Counted from the stretch's first letter, positions 51,691-63,330 are shown. The stretch: DNA of 64,000 bases from Monosporascus cannonballus (GCA_004154925.1 QJNS01000068.1:62001-126000); one strand, 5' to 3'. Notes: generated by a model from the sequence alone, not told the origin. Made by a program: numbers and translations.

Positions 51691-52917
51691 ATGTGGGCTG
51701 CGCCTGAAGGGGGGGAGGTTGATTTTTGGAATTCTGCAGGCAGGGTCTTCGAGGAACTGGACAGCGACGGCACGGATACACAAGGCGTTGGTTTGGCAAG
51801 GGGTAATAGACGGCTTATTGGTGATTCGCTTCAGTCTAAGGGTATAGATCTGGGAAGCGGAGGTCGGTCGCGCAAGGGCTATTCTCATCAACAATCCAGT
51901 GATGATTCTACCGGGGACGAATCGGCTGGGGATTCTGAGGAGGATACAGAGGACGAGACTCAGATCGCTCTCCGGGAAAGCGAGGAGGCTCTGGTGCAAT
52001 CTGCACTAGCGAGAATTCGGAAAGCCAAGGCTAAGGGCAAACAAGATGTCAGGCTTAACAAGGAAGAGCTTGCAGCTCTCGAACGGAGACGCAAACGGTT
52101 ACAGGCTGAGGCGGCGAAAAAGAAACGCGCATCGAGTAGCAACGGCGATGAGCGAAGACGCCGGAAAGAAAAGGAGCAAAGATACGCTGTTCCCCTCACA
52201 CATTTCGATACCGACCCGACACCACAACGCGACCAGCCGCCGGTATCAGATGACGCGTTGCCGCGTCATCCTTCACCAGCAACCTTTGCTGAGGGTCAAG
52301 AGCGTCTTCGTCCTCCCAAGGGGCTCTTTCCGCCGCCCCGTTCTACATCGTCTCACCGTCCGCCATCTGGACATGAAAGCTCTTCACCATTGGATTATCC
52401 ATATGTCAAACCGCCATCCAATTCTCGTCACGCCTCCGATCCTTCCGCACGACCTCGGTCTTACTATGCTGCGTCTCAACACCAAGAAGGCTTGCGATCT
52501 TCATCTTCATCTTCTAGTCGGGCTCTAGACCCATTCCAATTCCAGACCGAGGCGCTGCCTGCTTCCGCACCTTACCCCTCTGGTAGTGCGGATGTTTTAC
52601 AGTCGTTTGCTGGGCCTCGAGATGTCGCATACGGGCCTGCGTCTCACCTGACACGCAGTGCAGCTAGGAGCAACCAAGAGACCATGAGCGCTGAACAGGC
52701 AAGCGAGGAAGAAGATGATTCGACAGGCGACGATGCGGGCAGTAGGGGGCACACCCCAGCGAACAGGGGCCGTGACGAAGTTGTCGTCGAGACATCTTCG
52801 GCTGCGGAGCCGGAGAGATCAAGAGCAAAGAGGTCTTTGTCTAAACCGGACTCCGTCAAGCGGAGACCTGTGAGCGGTGGTGGTACTAGCAGTAGCAGGA
52901 GGCGGAAAGGGAAATGA
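51691..52917 (+). CDS. Disordered, charged hypothetical protein (408 aa)
   Basis: A long open frame with no intron. It starts MWAAPEGGEVDFWNSAGRVF, a possibly folded or helical N-terminus, followed by an acidic Ser/Asp/Glu stretch (GDESAGDSEEDTEDE). A strongly charged helix (ESEEALVQSALARIRKAKAK, then EELAALERRRKRLQAEAAKK) of coiled-coil type comes next. The rest is a Ser/Pro-rich disordered half ending in a basic tail (SSSRRRKGK). This composition suggests a nuclear or scaffold protein, but I do not recognise a family. It begins 65 bases after the PRA1 stop, so its leader or promoter overlaps the PRA1 3' end, or the two share a transcript. An unseen upstream exon is possible. Confidence 0.7.
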   Translation: MWAAPEGGEVDFWNSAGRVFEELDSDGTDTQGVGLARGNRRLIGDSLQSKGIDLGSGGRSRKGYSHQQSSDDSTGDESAGDSEEDTEDETQIALRESEEALVQSALARIRKAKAKGKQDVRLNKEELAALERRRKRLQAEAAKKKRASSSNGDERRRRKEKEQRYAVPLTHFDTDPTPQRDQPPVSDDALPRHPSPATFAEGQERLRPPKGLFPPPRSTSSHRPPSGHESSSPLDYPYVKPPSNSRHASDPSARPRSYYAASQHQEGLRSSSSSSSRALDPFQFQTEALPASAPYPSGSADVLQSFAGPRDVAYGPASHLTRSAARSNQETMSAEQASEEEDDSTGDDAGSRGHTPANRGRDEVVVETSSAAEPERSRAKRSLSKPDSVKRRPVSGGGTSSSRRRKGK

Positions 52918-53331
52918 GACACATGCTCTCGCTGACCAGATATGCCAAGATTGTATACCCGTCTGACGCTGAAGTATCCATAGCCTACTTGATTGTTTAT
53001 CGATACATTTGCGTTCTCCTCCCAGCCTGAATTGAATTAGCGACCCTTATGAATCGATGTGCTTGCAAATCTACCAAGAAAGAGAAATGTGTCATGATTC
53101 CAAGTGAAATTATTTAAAAGGGTTCCTTTTCGCTAACAAGCGATCCTGTGACCACGGTGCCCCATCTCAAGTCTACAAAAGATCGATGAGAAGGGAAGAG
53201 TCGTGCCCCTAAAAGAAATTCCAAGCGACCCCAATAAACGCCCATATAGCCAATACTTCGTTCATCCATTTCGGCGTCATACCTCGTCAAATACGTCACT
53301 TCACCAGAGTCGGCGGGGTCGGAGATTATAG
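52918..53331. other. Intergenic region, convergent gene ends
   Basis: About 410 bases between two stop codons on opposite strands. No gene is seen. It should hold both terminators. Confidence 0.55.
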
Positions 53332-54339
53332 CTAGGAGAAGAACCTCGACACCCCGTTCATAAACCCACCGACGCCACGCCCGTGCCCGTCCTCCCGCCG
53401 CCTCTCCCATAGGAAGTCGCCGTCGCGACCGCGCTCGATGGACACGGTACTCCTCGTATCACGGTAACCACGGCCGCCGTAGCTTCCACCGTAGGTGCCG
53501 TGACCAGCACCGCTATAACCGTACTTATTCCCGCCGCCACCGCCGACGCTGGTACTGCTATAACCGCCATCGCTACTCCTACCACTGCCGCCACCGCCCG
53601 AACCGCCGGTGGCCATGCGCACGGCCTCGCCGACGAGCCCCGAGGGGTCGCCGCCCGCGGTCCGGGCGGCGACGCCGAGCCAGCGCTCGATGAACGGTGG
53701 CAGCCGCAGGCCGAAGCGCGCCAGCAGCGCCGTCAGCGCGCCGCCCGTCACCAGCGGCATGATCACCAGCAGGAACACCTTGACCGGGTGCCGCTTCGCC
53801 CAGTACACGAGGTCGCGCAGCAGCCGCTTCAGCTTGCGGTACGCACGCGCCACGAACCCCGAGCGCGGCTGCGCCCGCTTGTAGTAGGACGAGGAGGAGC
53901 GGCCTGTTTTGTCGGGGAGCAAGGGTTAGCTGACTGGCCTTACACGGGACGGGAGGAAGGTAGACCGGGGGCGGGGTATTAACGAGGAGGTGAACTCACC
54001 GAGGCCGAAGAAGCTCCTCGTACTCGCGTTCCCGCCGAGCCCGAAGAACGACGCGCGCGAGGAGGAGGCCCCGTGCTTGCGGTAGCTGCTGCCGTCGCCG
54101 AGCCCGCCGAGCCCGCCGAGCCCGGACCCCCTCGAGCCGTTGTGCTTCTTGTACTGGTCGGACTTGAGGCCGGCGCCCGCCAGGAAGCCGTCGAGCGTCG
54201 CCTGGTGCTTCGACGACCGGGACCGGCTCCGCGACCGCGACCTGTCGGACCGGTGGTGGGACTTCCTGCTGCGGCGCTTCGTCGTCGTCGTCGACGACGA
54301 GATCACGGACCCGCCGTCGGCCCAGTCGAAGAAGCCCAT
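53332..54339 (-). CDS. SR-rich fungal membrane protein of unknown function
   Basis: Two minus-strand exons, 54339-54000 and 53903-53332, with a 96-base intron, giving 303 residues. The start MGFFDWADGGSVISSS and the joined sequence FFGLG-RSSSSYYKR match a conserved family of uncharacterised fungal proteins, judged from memory. The N-terminus is rich in Arg-Ser dipeptides (SDRSRSRSRSRSS), then Gly/Ser. Next comes a basic amphipathic helix (YRKLKRLLRDLVYWAKRHP) and one membrane segment (VFLLVIMPLVTGGALTALLA). The C-terminus is Gly-rich with TVSIERGRDGDFLWERR. The upstream Met at 54384 would add 15 residues and is not preferred. The role is unknown; an organelle-membrane protein is a guess. Confidence 0.75.
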
Positions 54340-54928
54340 CGTCGGTATTTTCTTCGTCGGTGGGGTTAGTTCGCGGTGAAGCACGGAGCGGTGAGCGGTC
54401 GGTGTGTGGTTTTAGCTATGGGGTTTGAAAGTGGATGAGGAGTGACGTTTGTCTTGGCCTGTGCGAGCGAGCGAACACGCGGGGACGGGGAAGACGCTCT
54501 GATCTCTGTCTGATCTCTGATCACTGTCTGATCTCTGGTGCACTTCGAGAAGCCGGCCAGCCTCGCGACGACATTCATCTACGGCCGATCTCAATTGCAA
54601 TTGGGCTTGGGACAGCGAATTGACAAGCACACGAGAGGAGAGATGAAATCGCCTCGCTCGTGGCAATATATGCTAACAAACTGCTCCGTATCAGGCCCCA
54701 ATGCGATCTTAAAAATTGCCGGCGAATATAGTTGAGTGTAGGCTCTCTCCCATCGAGGGCTTCCAGACCCCTCTGAAGCTCCTCACCGACAATTCGAGTG
54801 GCTGGGTTGGCTGGATTCCCCCCAGACCCCCCCTTGAAGGATCACCGGTGGCCCCTGTCGTGCTAAGCCCGTTCTGCTATAGTGTCGTCTTCATTGTCTG
54901 ACTTGGGCTTCCACGGCAGGCTCCGGGC
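54340..54928. other. Intergenic region
   Basis: About 590 bases upstream of the minus-strand SR-rich gene, holding its promoter. A TGATCTCTG-like repeat (CTGATCTCTG, 54499-54537, three copies) is visible. No gene is seen. Confidence 0.5.
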
Positions 54929-55189
54929 AAAATAATTGGGACACCCCCACACCCATTGCGACAACGTCCGCTATTTTCGATATTAACTTTTTTCCACCTG
55001 CGATTAAATCAACAAAATATTGACGATAACAGCTTCTTTTTGTATTATGTAAAACACAAAAAGCTGGAGATTACGGTAGATTTTTCAGAATGTTCCTGCA
55101 ACTTTTCCAGGCTGAATTACGTATAAGTTAATATGGTTGCTGATAGGTGGCGTGGGAGTATGGGTGGTGGGGCTGTCCCAATTATTTTG
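54929..55189. mobile_element. MITE-like element with terminal inverted repeats
   Basis: The first 16 bases, CAAAATAATTGGGACA, are repeated exactly in reverse complement at 55174-55189. A further 10-13 bases match imperfectly (CCCCCACACCCAT against GCCCCACCACCCAT). Span 261 bases, AT-rich centre, no coding frame of its own. A smaller hairpin (AGCTTCTTTTTGT with ACACAAAAAGCT, 55030-55064) lies near the middle. Size and structure fit a non-autonomous pogo/Tc1-type DNA element; no clear target duplication is seen. Confidence 0.65.
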
Positions 55190-55481
55190 GCCAGGGCCCG
55201 CACGGGTGCTCGCAGATGGCACCGAGTTCACTACAGCTGCCAGTTATCTAACGCCCAAGGCACCTTCTGAGGCTTGGGCAGCCACGCAGGCTAAAGATTC
55301 AAGCCACGGTGACGTACTGATTCAGGACCCTGATTATACCGCAAGGGCGGGACCCTTGAATGACCTCGCTCCCTTGGTTGAAATCAAAACCCCTAGATAT
55401 TAAAGACCTTCCCGCTCATGTTACTCCGTACTATATTCTCGAACAAGTAGATCTTATATACCAAAATCAGACTCATCTAAA
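55190..55481. other. Intergenic region before the J-domain gene
   Basis: About 290 bases between the MITE-like element and the J-domain protein start. It contains the probable promoter (AGATCTTATATACC just before the ATG). Confidence 0.45.
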
Positions 55482-56345
55482 ATGGCTTCCAGACCACCAC
55501 CAAATTACTGTAAACAGAACCGCTCTGCCCCTCGCCGGGCATCCCCCACTAACGCCTCATGAATCACAGACGCAATTCTCGAACTCTCCGAGACCGCAAC
55601 GACAGAGCAGGTTCGAAACGCCTACAAGCGGTATGTTTTCCCTCGTTTACCTCCGTCTCATATCGCGGTATTGACACACGTGCTTAGGGCAGCGCTTAAG
55701 ACGCACCCGGACCGGGTCCCCGCCGACTCGCCAGAGCGCGCCTCGCGCACGCGCAAGTTCCAGCTCGTGAACGACGCCTACTACACGCTATCAGACCCCA
55801 CGCGCCGCCGGGAATACGATGCACAGCGCAAGATCTTCGGCGGCGGGCGGCGGGCGGACAACAGGTCTAACGCAGGTAGGTACACGAACCCGTTCGAGGA
55901 CATGGACTCGGAGGAGACGGTGCCGCCGACGGGCGAGCAAGGACCCGGCCCTGGAGGCTTCTACAGCTGGGCGTGGAACTTCTTCACGGGCCAGGGCCGG
56001 CAGCAGCAGGAACAGCAGGCGCGGCAGGACGCCGAGAACGAGCAATTCGCCGACGTGTTCGAGGAGATGCTGCGCGAGGAGGGCATGGCCGAGGAGGGCA
56101 CCAACCGCCCGACGTCCAAGTTCTGGAGCATCCTCGGCGCGGCCAGCGGCGGCGTCATGGGCTTCATCGTCGCCAACATGCCCGGCATGGTCGCCGGCGC
56201 CGTCGCGGGCAACCGGCTCGGCGCCGTGCGCGACGCCAAGGGCAAGAGCGTCTACGACGTCTTCCTCGACCTGCCGCAGAACGACCGCGCCAGGCTGCTG
56301 GCTCAGCTGGCTACGAGGGTGTTCAGCCATGCCGTGGGCGTTTGA
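55482..56345 (+). CDS. J-domain protein (DnaJ/Hsp40 class C)
   Basis: An Hsp70 co-chaperone with a short J domain at its N-terminus. Three exons: 55482-55509, 55570-55630 and 55688-56345, giving 248 residues. The first exon encodes only nine residues and one base. Joining gives MASRPPPNYYAILEL, then VRNAYKRAALKTHPDRVP with the HPD triad, and FQLVNDAYYTLSDPTRRREYD. After the J domain come a Gly/Asn region (NPFEDMDSEE), a Gln-rich acidic helix (QQQEQQARQDAENEQFADVF) and a hydrophobic Gly/Ala-rich stretch (ASGGVMGFIVANMPGMVAGA). The last may be a membrane or glycine-zipper segment. The family is widespread in fungi as an uncharacterised DnaJ protein. The partner Hsp70 and its compartment are unknown. 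Confidence 0.85.
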
Positions 56346-56974
56346 GGGAGTGGAAGGTTCTAGGGGATCGGGTCTAGAAGGGACGTTGAATGCGGTGATT
56401 ATACCATGGTAGTGTCGGACATACGGGTCCAGGGTTCAGAGTTCACAGGCGCTTTCGTAGGGTTTCAAGGGATTCTAAGGAAACATGCGCGGAGTTTTTG
56501 GTTTGCGTAGAGGGAATGGGCAATGCGTAAACGGATGGTTAGATAGCACACTTAATGAGCCATTTTCCAGCGGACGCTCCGAAGATTTGTGACATTCTTA
56601 AGTCGTATTCAGAGATTACCAGGATCTTGGCACCAAACTATGACTTATGGCACATAACGGAGTAGGATGCGTGATATTGCGTCGTCGCATCAGAACTGCG
56701 GAGCCTCGCTAGCCCTTTAATATGTTATATGCACGCATTATGTATTGCGTTAAACCATATTAACTTATATCGAAGTGCTGAGCTCATTCATCTTATCGCG
56801 ACGCTAAGCGGATCTGTAAGTACAGCAAGTATCCAGGTCTAGAGGGGTAGTAGGTCTCCTAGCCATTTCATCATAGCGACCTGGTGCCTGAATTATTTAA
56901 ATCGACGAAACTCCCACACTTCACAGCGCCGTCTCACAACCCTGCCCTCCTTACTCGCGTCGGAGGGAGCAATC
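56346..56974. other. Intergenic region
   Basis: About 630 bases between two plus-strand genes. No gene or repeat is seen; it should hold the promoter of the thioredoxin-PITH gene. Confidence 0.55.
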
Positions 56975-58285
56975 ATGGCGAAGCCTCTCGAGATAGAATC
57001 AGTCGAGCAATTCAGCGATTTGCTGAAGAGCTCGCGCATCGTCGTAGCTGACTGTAAGTCATACCCGTTGCCCCAACTATACCCTCGAAACCCTCCATTG
57101 TTCTCTCGCTGTCTGTCAAGCAGCACGCGTATGATGCGACGCGCCATTATGCCTTAGGATGGTGCGGGCTTCCGACGACCACCACGAGGGATATTGTTCC
57201 CGTTCATCATCCCTTTACGTTCGCGCCGCACTTGATCTCTCGTTTCATGGACCCGTAGTCGCATATCTGATTTCGTCCCCGCCCACAATTTCAACCCAAC
57301 TAACTGGTTCTCCGCAGTCTATGCCAACTGGTGCGGACCGTGTAAGCAGATCGCGCCCATCTACGAGCAACTCGCCCGGTCACTATCTCGGCCGAACGTG
57401 GCAACCTTCGTCAAGATCAATACCGAAGCCGAGGGATGCAAGGCGCTCGCCGCCGAATACAACGTTGCCGCCCTGCCCACCTTCATCATCTACCGAGATG
57501 GTAGCGTCGTCGAGAAAGTCAAGGGCGCTAACCCACAGCAGCTTAAGACGGTAGTCGAGAAGCTGAGCAACGACATCCAGAGCGCCGGCGAAGGCGGATC
57601 TGGCAGCGGTAGCAACGGCGGCCTCGCATGGAGAGGCGCTGACTTGCCTAGGGGCTACACGGACATATCAGACACCGTCGACGTACGTGGCTTGGAGTTA
57701 CTGAATGCCGACACCGACTTCTCCGTCCGAACCCTCTTCAACAAGAACAAACCCACCGCCCTGGATAAAGGGAAGAGCAGTAGCACCGAGAAGGACTGGG
57801 TTGAGAGTGATACTGATGAGCAACTGATGCTCTTCACACCCTTCAATTCTTCCGTAAAACTCCACACGCTACAGGTACGGTACCCAAGAGACGAGTCACT
57901 CTATTGTGGAGCAGAACTAATAGGTGCATAGATTACTTCCCTGCCGCCCGCCGATGAAGATGACGATGAGGAAGTACCGATGCGGCCGAAGACAATCAGG
58001 CTTTACACCAACAGACCCCACAATCTAGGCTTCGACGAGGCGGAAGACATTCAACCCACGCAGGAGATCGAGATTGGTGGAAGTGATTGGAACTCGAATG
58101 GTACAGCCACTCTGGGCTTGCGGTTCGTGCGCTTCCAGAACATTTCGAGTCTGGTGGTCTTCGTCGTGGACGGTGACGGCGATGGGGAGAAGGTGCGCAT
58201 TGACCGTATCAGGCTCATCGGAGAGTCCGGTGAGAAGAGGGAGATGGGCAAGTTGGAGAAGATCGGCGACGACCCCGGGGAGTAA
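56975..58285 (+). CDS. Thioredoxin-PITH domain protein (TXNL1-like)
   Basis: A cytosolic thiol oxidoreductase. The animal relative TXNL1 binds the proteasome lid through its PITH domain. Three exons: 56975-57053, 57318-57874 and 57932-58285, giving 329 residues. The thioredoxin fold spans residues 1-110 with the active site NWCGPCKQIAPIY and the cis-proline region AALPTFIIYRDG. A Gly/Ser linker (GEGGSGSGSNGG) follows. The PITH domain starts near GYTDISDTVDVRGLELLN and includes EQLMLFTPFNSSVKLHTLQ, RPKTIRLYTNRPHNLGFDEA and LGLRFVRFQNISSLVVFV. The first intron is 264 bases, long for this window, and joins VVAD to FYANW exactly. Length and order are those of the family. Confidence 0.93.
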
Positions 58286-60203
58286 AACTCGCATGGCAAG
58301 CTTCGTCTGACCGAGGGGATAATCTTTTAAAGTCACGGCGTTGAGGGGAGAGAACGACCAAGGCACATGCAGCAGAGCCCGATACATACACTCTTGATAG
58401 ACCCTTTATTTTCCGTAGATGAACTCTCAAAGAATCACGCCAGTACCGAACGAAGTAGAGCTGGGCCATGTCATAATAGCAGTAGGTATAAGGAATGATC
58501 AATGGACCAGGAATGAGTTTAAAAGACCTATCTGATGAAGCTATCTCTAGCAGCAAATTCAAACGCGCAAAATAACCCATCTCTCGATTAGAGAGAAACC
58601 TCAACCTCTAGATTCCAATTCCAAACCCAACAAACATACTATACGTATTTTCAAACATACGAAAAAGTAATGTCCAGCATTCGAGCCGCGATCCCACACG
58701 AAGGACGCCCGCTTCCGCGGGTTTGTGGGACCGACGAATAGTAAAAGCTCAAGAGCGCCGGCCTGCAATTATGATCTCATCTGTGGCATGACTGACGCTC
58801 TACGCGTTTTCTTGACGATAACCCATGGAAGAGAAGAATCAGAGCAACCGGGGAAGGTTCTGTCAATGCCAGCCGCACGAGGAAGAAAAAGGGAAAAGGA
58901 GAAGAGAGGGACAAGGCAGGCAGGGGACGTTTTTAAGGCGAACTTTTTTTTCTGCCGCTTGCTCGGTTGGCGCTCCGGGGTGGGGCGGGTTCTCTCACCG
59001 CTTTCCCTTTTTGGGTCGGTGAGCGACACAGACAGGGAAGTTACGGAGATAGGCTAAGACAGGAGACCGACTACACACTACGGCTGGGGACGGACCGACG
59101 GAAAAGGGGTTAGCTCTTTTAGAGGAATGCACTCAGAATAGCTAGAGGAAGATTTCGCAAGTTTGAACAAGCATCCTATCTGCGAGTTAGGGCTAGGGCG
59201 CGTGAGATTGGAAAGATAGCTTTGCTCGGTTCCGCTTCACATCTGGCGCTCCCTGTTTCTAGCTGAAGTTCGGGAGGTGAGCTGCATCGATATAGATAGG
59301 TGCCCTGCGAGCACATGGCCATCCTGCTTGTGTATTGTATCCCCGTCGGTCTGTGAGTTGAGATCGGGCATCCCGAACCACGCTTGGATGCAGATTCCCA
59401 GACTTGCATCTCCTCTGAACCCTCTCCCGAGGATTAACAACCGATCTCAGAGTCAATGTCTTTACTGCCTTCTCCACTTGCCTAGAATGAGCACGACACA
59501 TACTGACGGATGTCCCTCGGGAATATCTTGGCCCTCCGTAGTTTGCCTAGTCACTTCCCGGGCACAGTGGGATACCTTGGAAACCGATAGCTTCAGTTTA
59601 CTCTTGGCTAGTTAATACAATAATCAGATTCCATGCTCTTCTTGTCTGCTTCTCTACTTCTGGGGCTGCCATGGAGGCGTGGTGTTATCTTGTAGCCAGG
59701 GCAGCAAATTGAGGTGGCTTCTATAAGCGCCTGATGAAGTCCGAGGAGGTATTTCTGCACCTTGTACATTGGACTCCAATAAAATCCCTATCAGCTGTCT
59801 ATTTAGGGCAATACTTGTCTCTTCTTCTCTCTGAAAGGATTTATCACATTGTTTGAAGGGACTAGGTGACTTTCAGAGATGCGGGAGCAAAGAAGCCGCA
59901 GTGGCCTTAACATGAAATGGTGTGCCTGGGTTTATCAACAATAGGTGAAAACAACGTGAGGGAAACATGATATTTTCCGGTACCTGCCTTAGCAATCTAT
60001 AACCGGATATGCATGTGAACGTGAAAACCGCCTATTATTCTCTGTACTCCGGAAGACCAGCCATTTGCACTTTAGAACTCCTTCTCCCAAATACAACCCT
60101 CTCACCAGACCACGCACTCCGACTTTCTTTCCATCAAACTATTACTTGACTAGAACTGAGCTTCAGAAATCATCTTCCTCTATTACCTTCATCACTGATC
60201 CGA
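58286..60203. other. Intergenic region
   Basis: 1.9 kb between two plus-strand genes. Short frames exist on both strands without domains. TCCCACA (58690-58696) and TGTGGGA (58724-58730) could pair as a stem, but the sequence between them is not a tRNA. Nothing else is called. Confidence 0.5.
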
Positions 60204-60719
60204 TTGAGGTACTCTCCTCTTAAGCAACCAGCATCTTCGTCTTCGCCACAATCCAGCATGGGCAGTCGCAACACCATAACAATGTCAGTGCTGGACCACC
60301 GTCGGGGTCCCAACACCGTCGCCAAGCGCAAGCGGCTCCCAGGTCAGCGAACTGAATCTGCCTCCAAGGTGGCGAAGCCCAAGAAGGAGACCAGGAAGGC
60401 CCGCAGCTGCCAGGCTTGCCGCGCCGGCCACGTCAAGTGCGTCTCCCAGGGCCCCGGGGCTCCCTGCGTCCGGTGTGCGAAGAAGGCAATCGACTGCTGC
60501 CCTCAGCTACAACATGGCCAACAAGATCGGAATTCTACTGCGGGTTTCGGGTCTAAGCCGAACATCATCAACGCAGGCTCTCCCGAAGCTCGGAAGCTGC
60601 GGAAGATTGCGATTGCTGTGGAGGCGTACTTGGCGGCCCAGGACTATCAGATATCGAACGGGGCTTCGATAACGGCAGGTTCAAGAACCGAAGTGAAGAA
60701 TGAGGATGTCTACGGCTGA
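60204..60719 (+). CDS. Short Zn2Cys6 binuclear-cluster protein (171 aa)
   Basis: A fungal-type DNA-binding motif is present: SCQACRAGHVKC, then GAPCVRCAKKAIDC, giving spacing C-x2-C-x6-C-x8-C-x2-C-x6-C. A basic region (KPKKETRKARS) precedes it. No middle homology region or long activation domain follows. The rest is about 75 residues with a helix (EARKLRKIAIAVEAYLAA) and an acidic end. Zn2Cys6 factors usually exceed 500 residues, so this is either one of the small fungal members or a truncated gene. The sequence after the stop at 60719 offers no clear continuation. In-frame ATGs at 60204, 60258 and 60282 are all possible starts. Target genes cannot be told. Confidence 0.7.
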   Translation: MRYSPLKQPASSSSPQSSMGSRNTITMSVLDHRRGPNTVAKRKRLPGQRTESASKVAKPKKETRKARSCQACRAGHVKCVSQGPGAPCVRCAKKAIDCCPQLQHGQQDRNSTAGFGSKPNIINAGSPEARKLRKIAIAVEAYLAAQDYQISNGASITAGSRTEVKNEDVYG

Positions 60720-62809
60720 ATGGCGATGGGGGAAGATATGGACGTGTGGAGGTTGGGAAGTGAGCGGACCATGAGAAGTTGGTGGACACGGGTTATCTGG
60801 AGAATGACCTGCAGCAGTCAGGCGACAACAATATCGTTCCCAGAAAGACCAGTCATATGAGCAATCATGACAGATACTACTTGACATACGTCAAGGCAAT
60901 TAGATCCCGCGATGTATGGTCGGTTTGACCCCTGACGGTCATGGAGCCAACAAGTTGTACCAATCACGGAGCAAATCAATTCATGGACTTACACAGCACA
61001 AGGTGCACTTCATAATGGCATTCGTGAAGCTGTAATCGCTACCAAGCTTCCGAACCTAAGTACAAGACAAGACCCAGCTCCTGAGTCCAGAGCTGTGCTA
61101 TGCTGTACACAACGGTTCGCGTCTCCGTACCATAATCCCATTTGGACGCACCATGATGGTTCATCTTCCCTATCCTAACTCATTTCCATGAAAAGTTCCC
61201 ACCCCCTCTGCATTGCGATGCTGCCACTCCTGCCTTTAATAACTGGTGCGTACAAAAGGGGGAACTTATCGATAATGGCAATATTCTATCCCCTCCCTCC
61301 TAAAAAAGTACAGAAGGTAATAGGCTCTCTAGAGAAGATAATCAGTTCAAGCTGGGCCTTACATAAAACGATCCCGAGTAGGCTTTTGGCTTTAGTAAAT
61401 GTGACTGAATCCCATAACCAGTAAAGTCTTAAAACCCCTGACACCCCTTGAACTCCGGTAACCCCGTAACTCCTGACCATCGGCCTCGATCTCACGCTAT
61501 CGCTTCCGATCATCTCCCCTTTTTTAATGCCTGGCGCCCTCTGTGTCACCTTCTTCAGCTACGAGGCGTTTAGATATTTGCCCCTCATCCGGGGGCTGGC
61601 TTCAAAGCCGCTAGGAAATTGGCACTCGACCTTACCGTGCGGAAGGTTGAGTTCGCTCCCGCCAGGTGAGCAGCAGCGTCAGTAGAGCCTAGGAGCCGAA
61701 AAGAAAACCACGCAGCAAACGAGATTGGCACCATGAAGCCCCAGGAGACTCTCATGAGCCGGGGCCCTGTGGAGGCGACGCTGGGGCTCGCTTATCATCG
61801 CGGCGGCTCACATCTTAACTAGGCCATTTTCGCCGCGTCCTATCTCAGCAACGAATCTCTGCGTTGGGTGAATGTGAACAATCGTGTGATTAGAATACAG
61901 AGTTCTGTGGCTATGCCTTGGAGGTATCATTTCTCCAGACTCACCGACATAAGTTCATCCTTCCCTCAACCAGAATCTCCTAACATGCAATATTACCTAC
62001 ATTCCAAAAGCCACCGCCTTCTCGTACCTGAAATTCATGCGGGGGAACACTGCTCACCCTCGGCACGCCCTCCAGGGCCCTTGGGACCCGCCTACCACCC
62101 CCCGACAGCACGACCAGACGAACGCGGAGGGGTCACACCCAGTACCATTGCCCCCTACCCGTACGCTTCAGATGCCAAAGCTCTGGAGCTGGGGTGGCCA
62201 GCTCCAAGACAGAGCAGCCGGGCTTGAACGGCTTCGCGAAGCTTTCGTCGTCTGCTCTCCCCGTCTCCCAAACACTGAAAAACGCTGACCGTTGCTCGAA
62301 GAGACAGAGTGAAAGCCCCATGCCCGGGGGCCTCAGTCTCATCCCCTGTACCAGCACACGAAGCTCAGAAATTACCTCGAGTGTTTCATCCTCGCCTATG
62401 AGGCCGTAGCAGTATTGAATGTGCCCTCTCACGAATGGCATTCGTGATTGCTCTCCGGGGAAAGCTTCAACAGAGGATACATAGCCATCTTTTAAGACCT
62501 ACCCACCACCAGTTTCAACAGTACAGAACTTATCGCCAGACTGATCTAGTTTGTTTGTTGAACCGAATCGTGCCCATAAACTGATCAAGGCCGCCTTTGG
62601 GACGCCCTTGGGAGGCATGACAACCCCGAAAGCATGCTGGTTCCTTTTTACGACTCTTCGCCGTGAACGGGGGGCCGCACTGTTAATGAGCAACCAGAGA
62701 CGTAGGCGGTAAACACTGGCGGTGGGATAAAGGTGACGGCAAGGAGGCAGTGAAGAGCGAGAATGGCGTCAACGCCCGGGCTGTGGGCGATGGAGTTACC
62801 CTGGGCCTT
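60720..62809. other. Region without a supported gene
   Basis: 2.1 kb. The minus-strand frames 62133-62441 (GEDETLEVISELRVLVQGM) and 62499-62693 have moderately protein-like composition but no recognisable domain, start context or splice path. They may be remnants like those further right. Nothing is called. Confidence 0.45.
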
Positions 62810-63083
62810 CTAGTGATTCACGCCAAGCGACTCGCAGAAGCTAGAGAGTTGGGTCCGCTCTCGGGCGAAGTAGTTGGTATATGACAGGTATTGCTGCAGG
62901 CCGAAAACTGCGGCGGGCACCTTGTACCAGAGCCGTTTCAGCCTGCGGTCGAACTCCATCTCCATCTTCATCTGTTCCGTTGTCAGCGAAGGCTCGTCCG
63001 TGCCCGCCGTGGATCTCGTGTCGTCGCGGAATGCCCTTGAGCGAGTATTCGTACAATCAGTTGTTGTGTGATCTCATCAGATG
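62810..63083 (-). pseudogene. Possible 3' end of an unrecognised gene
   Basis: An open minus-strand frame without a good start, from just after a TGA near 63083 to TAG at 62810-62812. It reads as real protein: DEPSLTTEQMKMEMEFDRR, RLKRLWYKVPAAVFGLQQYL, NYFARERTQLSSFCESLG. Charge pattern and helical periodicity suggest a former coding exon. I do not recognise the family, and no upstream exon connects to it. Confidence 0.35.
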
Positions 63084-63109
63084 TTCTCCACTCTCCACGA
63101 TATCGTCCT

Positions 63110-63330
63110 CGCCTCGCATGGCGCCCGACTCGGAAGACCACCGATAAGCAAAGTCCTAGTTTACTAGCAGGCCTCCTCGCTCGTTTGGCGCGTGGTATAA
63201 CCTATTCGTGGAAAGAGGAAATAGTAAGTTCCTCGCCTTCGGTGATGGCACGCAGGGCATGGAGGGCCGAGAGACTACTCTCGGATTGTTAGGCGGCATA
63301 GGCGTTGGGAACACAGCTACAGAAAATCTT
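63110..63330 (-). pseudogene. Remnant of a SET-domain gene
   Basis: One minus-strand frame reads CSCVPNAYAA, stop, ESSLSALHALRAITEGEEL, TISSFHE, stop, then VIPRAKRARRPASKLG. This is the end of a SET methyltransferase domain (family pattern NHSCxPNA, then ALRDIxxGEELTISY, then PRAKR). The conserved Asn-His just before Cys is missing. Two in-frame stops, TAA about 63,291 and TAG about 63,203, break it. No N-terminal SET half is found upstream. Confidence 0.5.

Noticed and set aside
58690..58730. Hairpin with TCCCACA/TGTGGGA and CCCGC/GCGGG
   Set aside because: Pairing is imperfect and no RNA family is recognised; it is not a tRNA.
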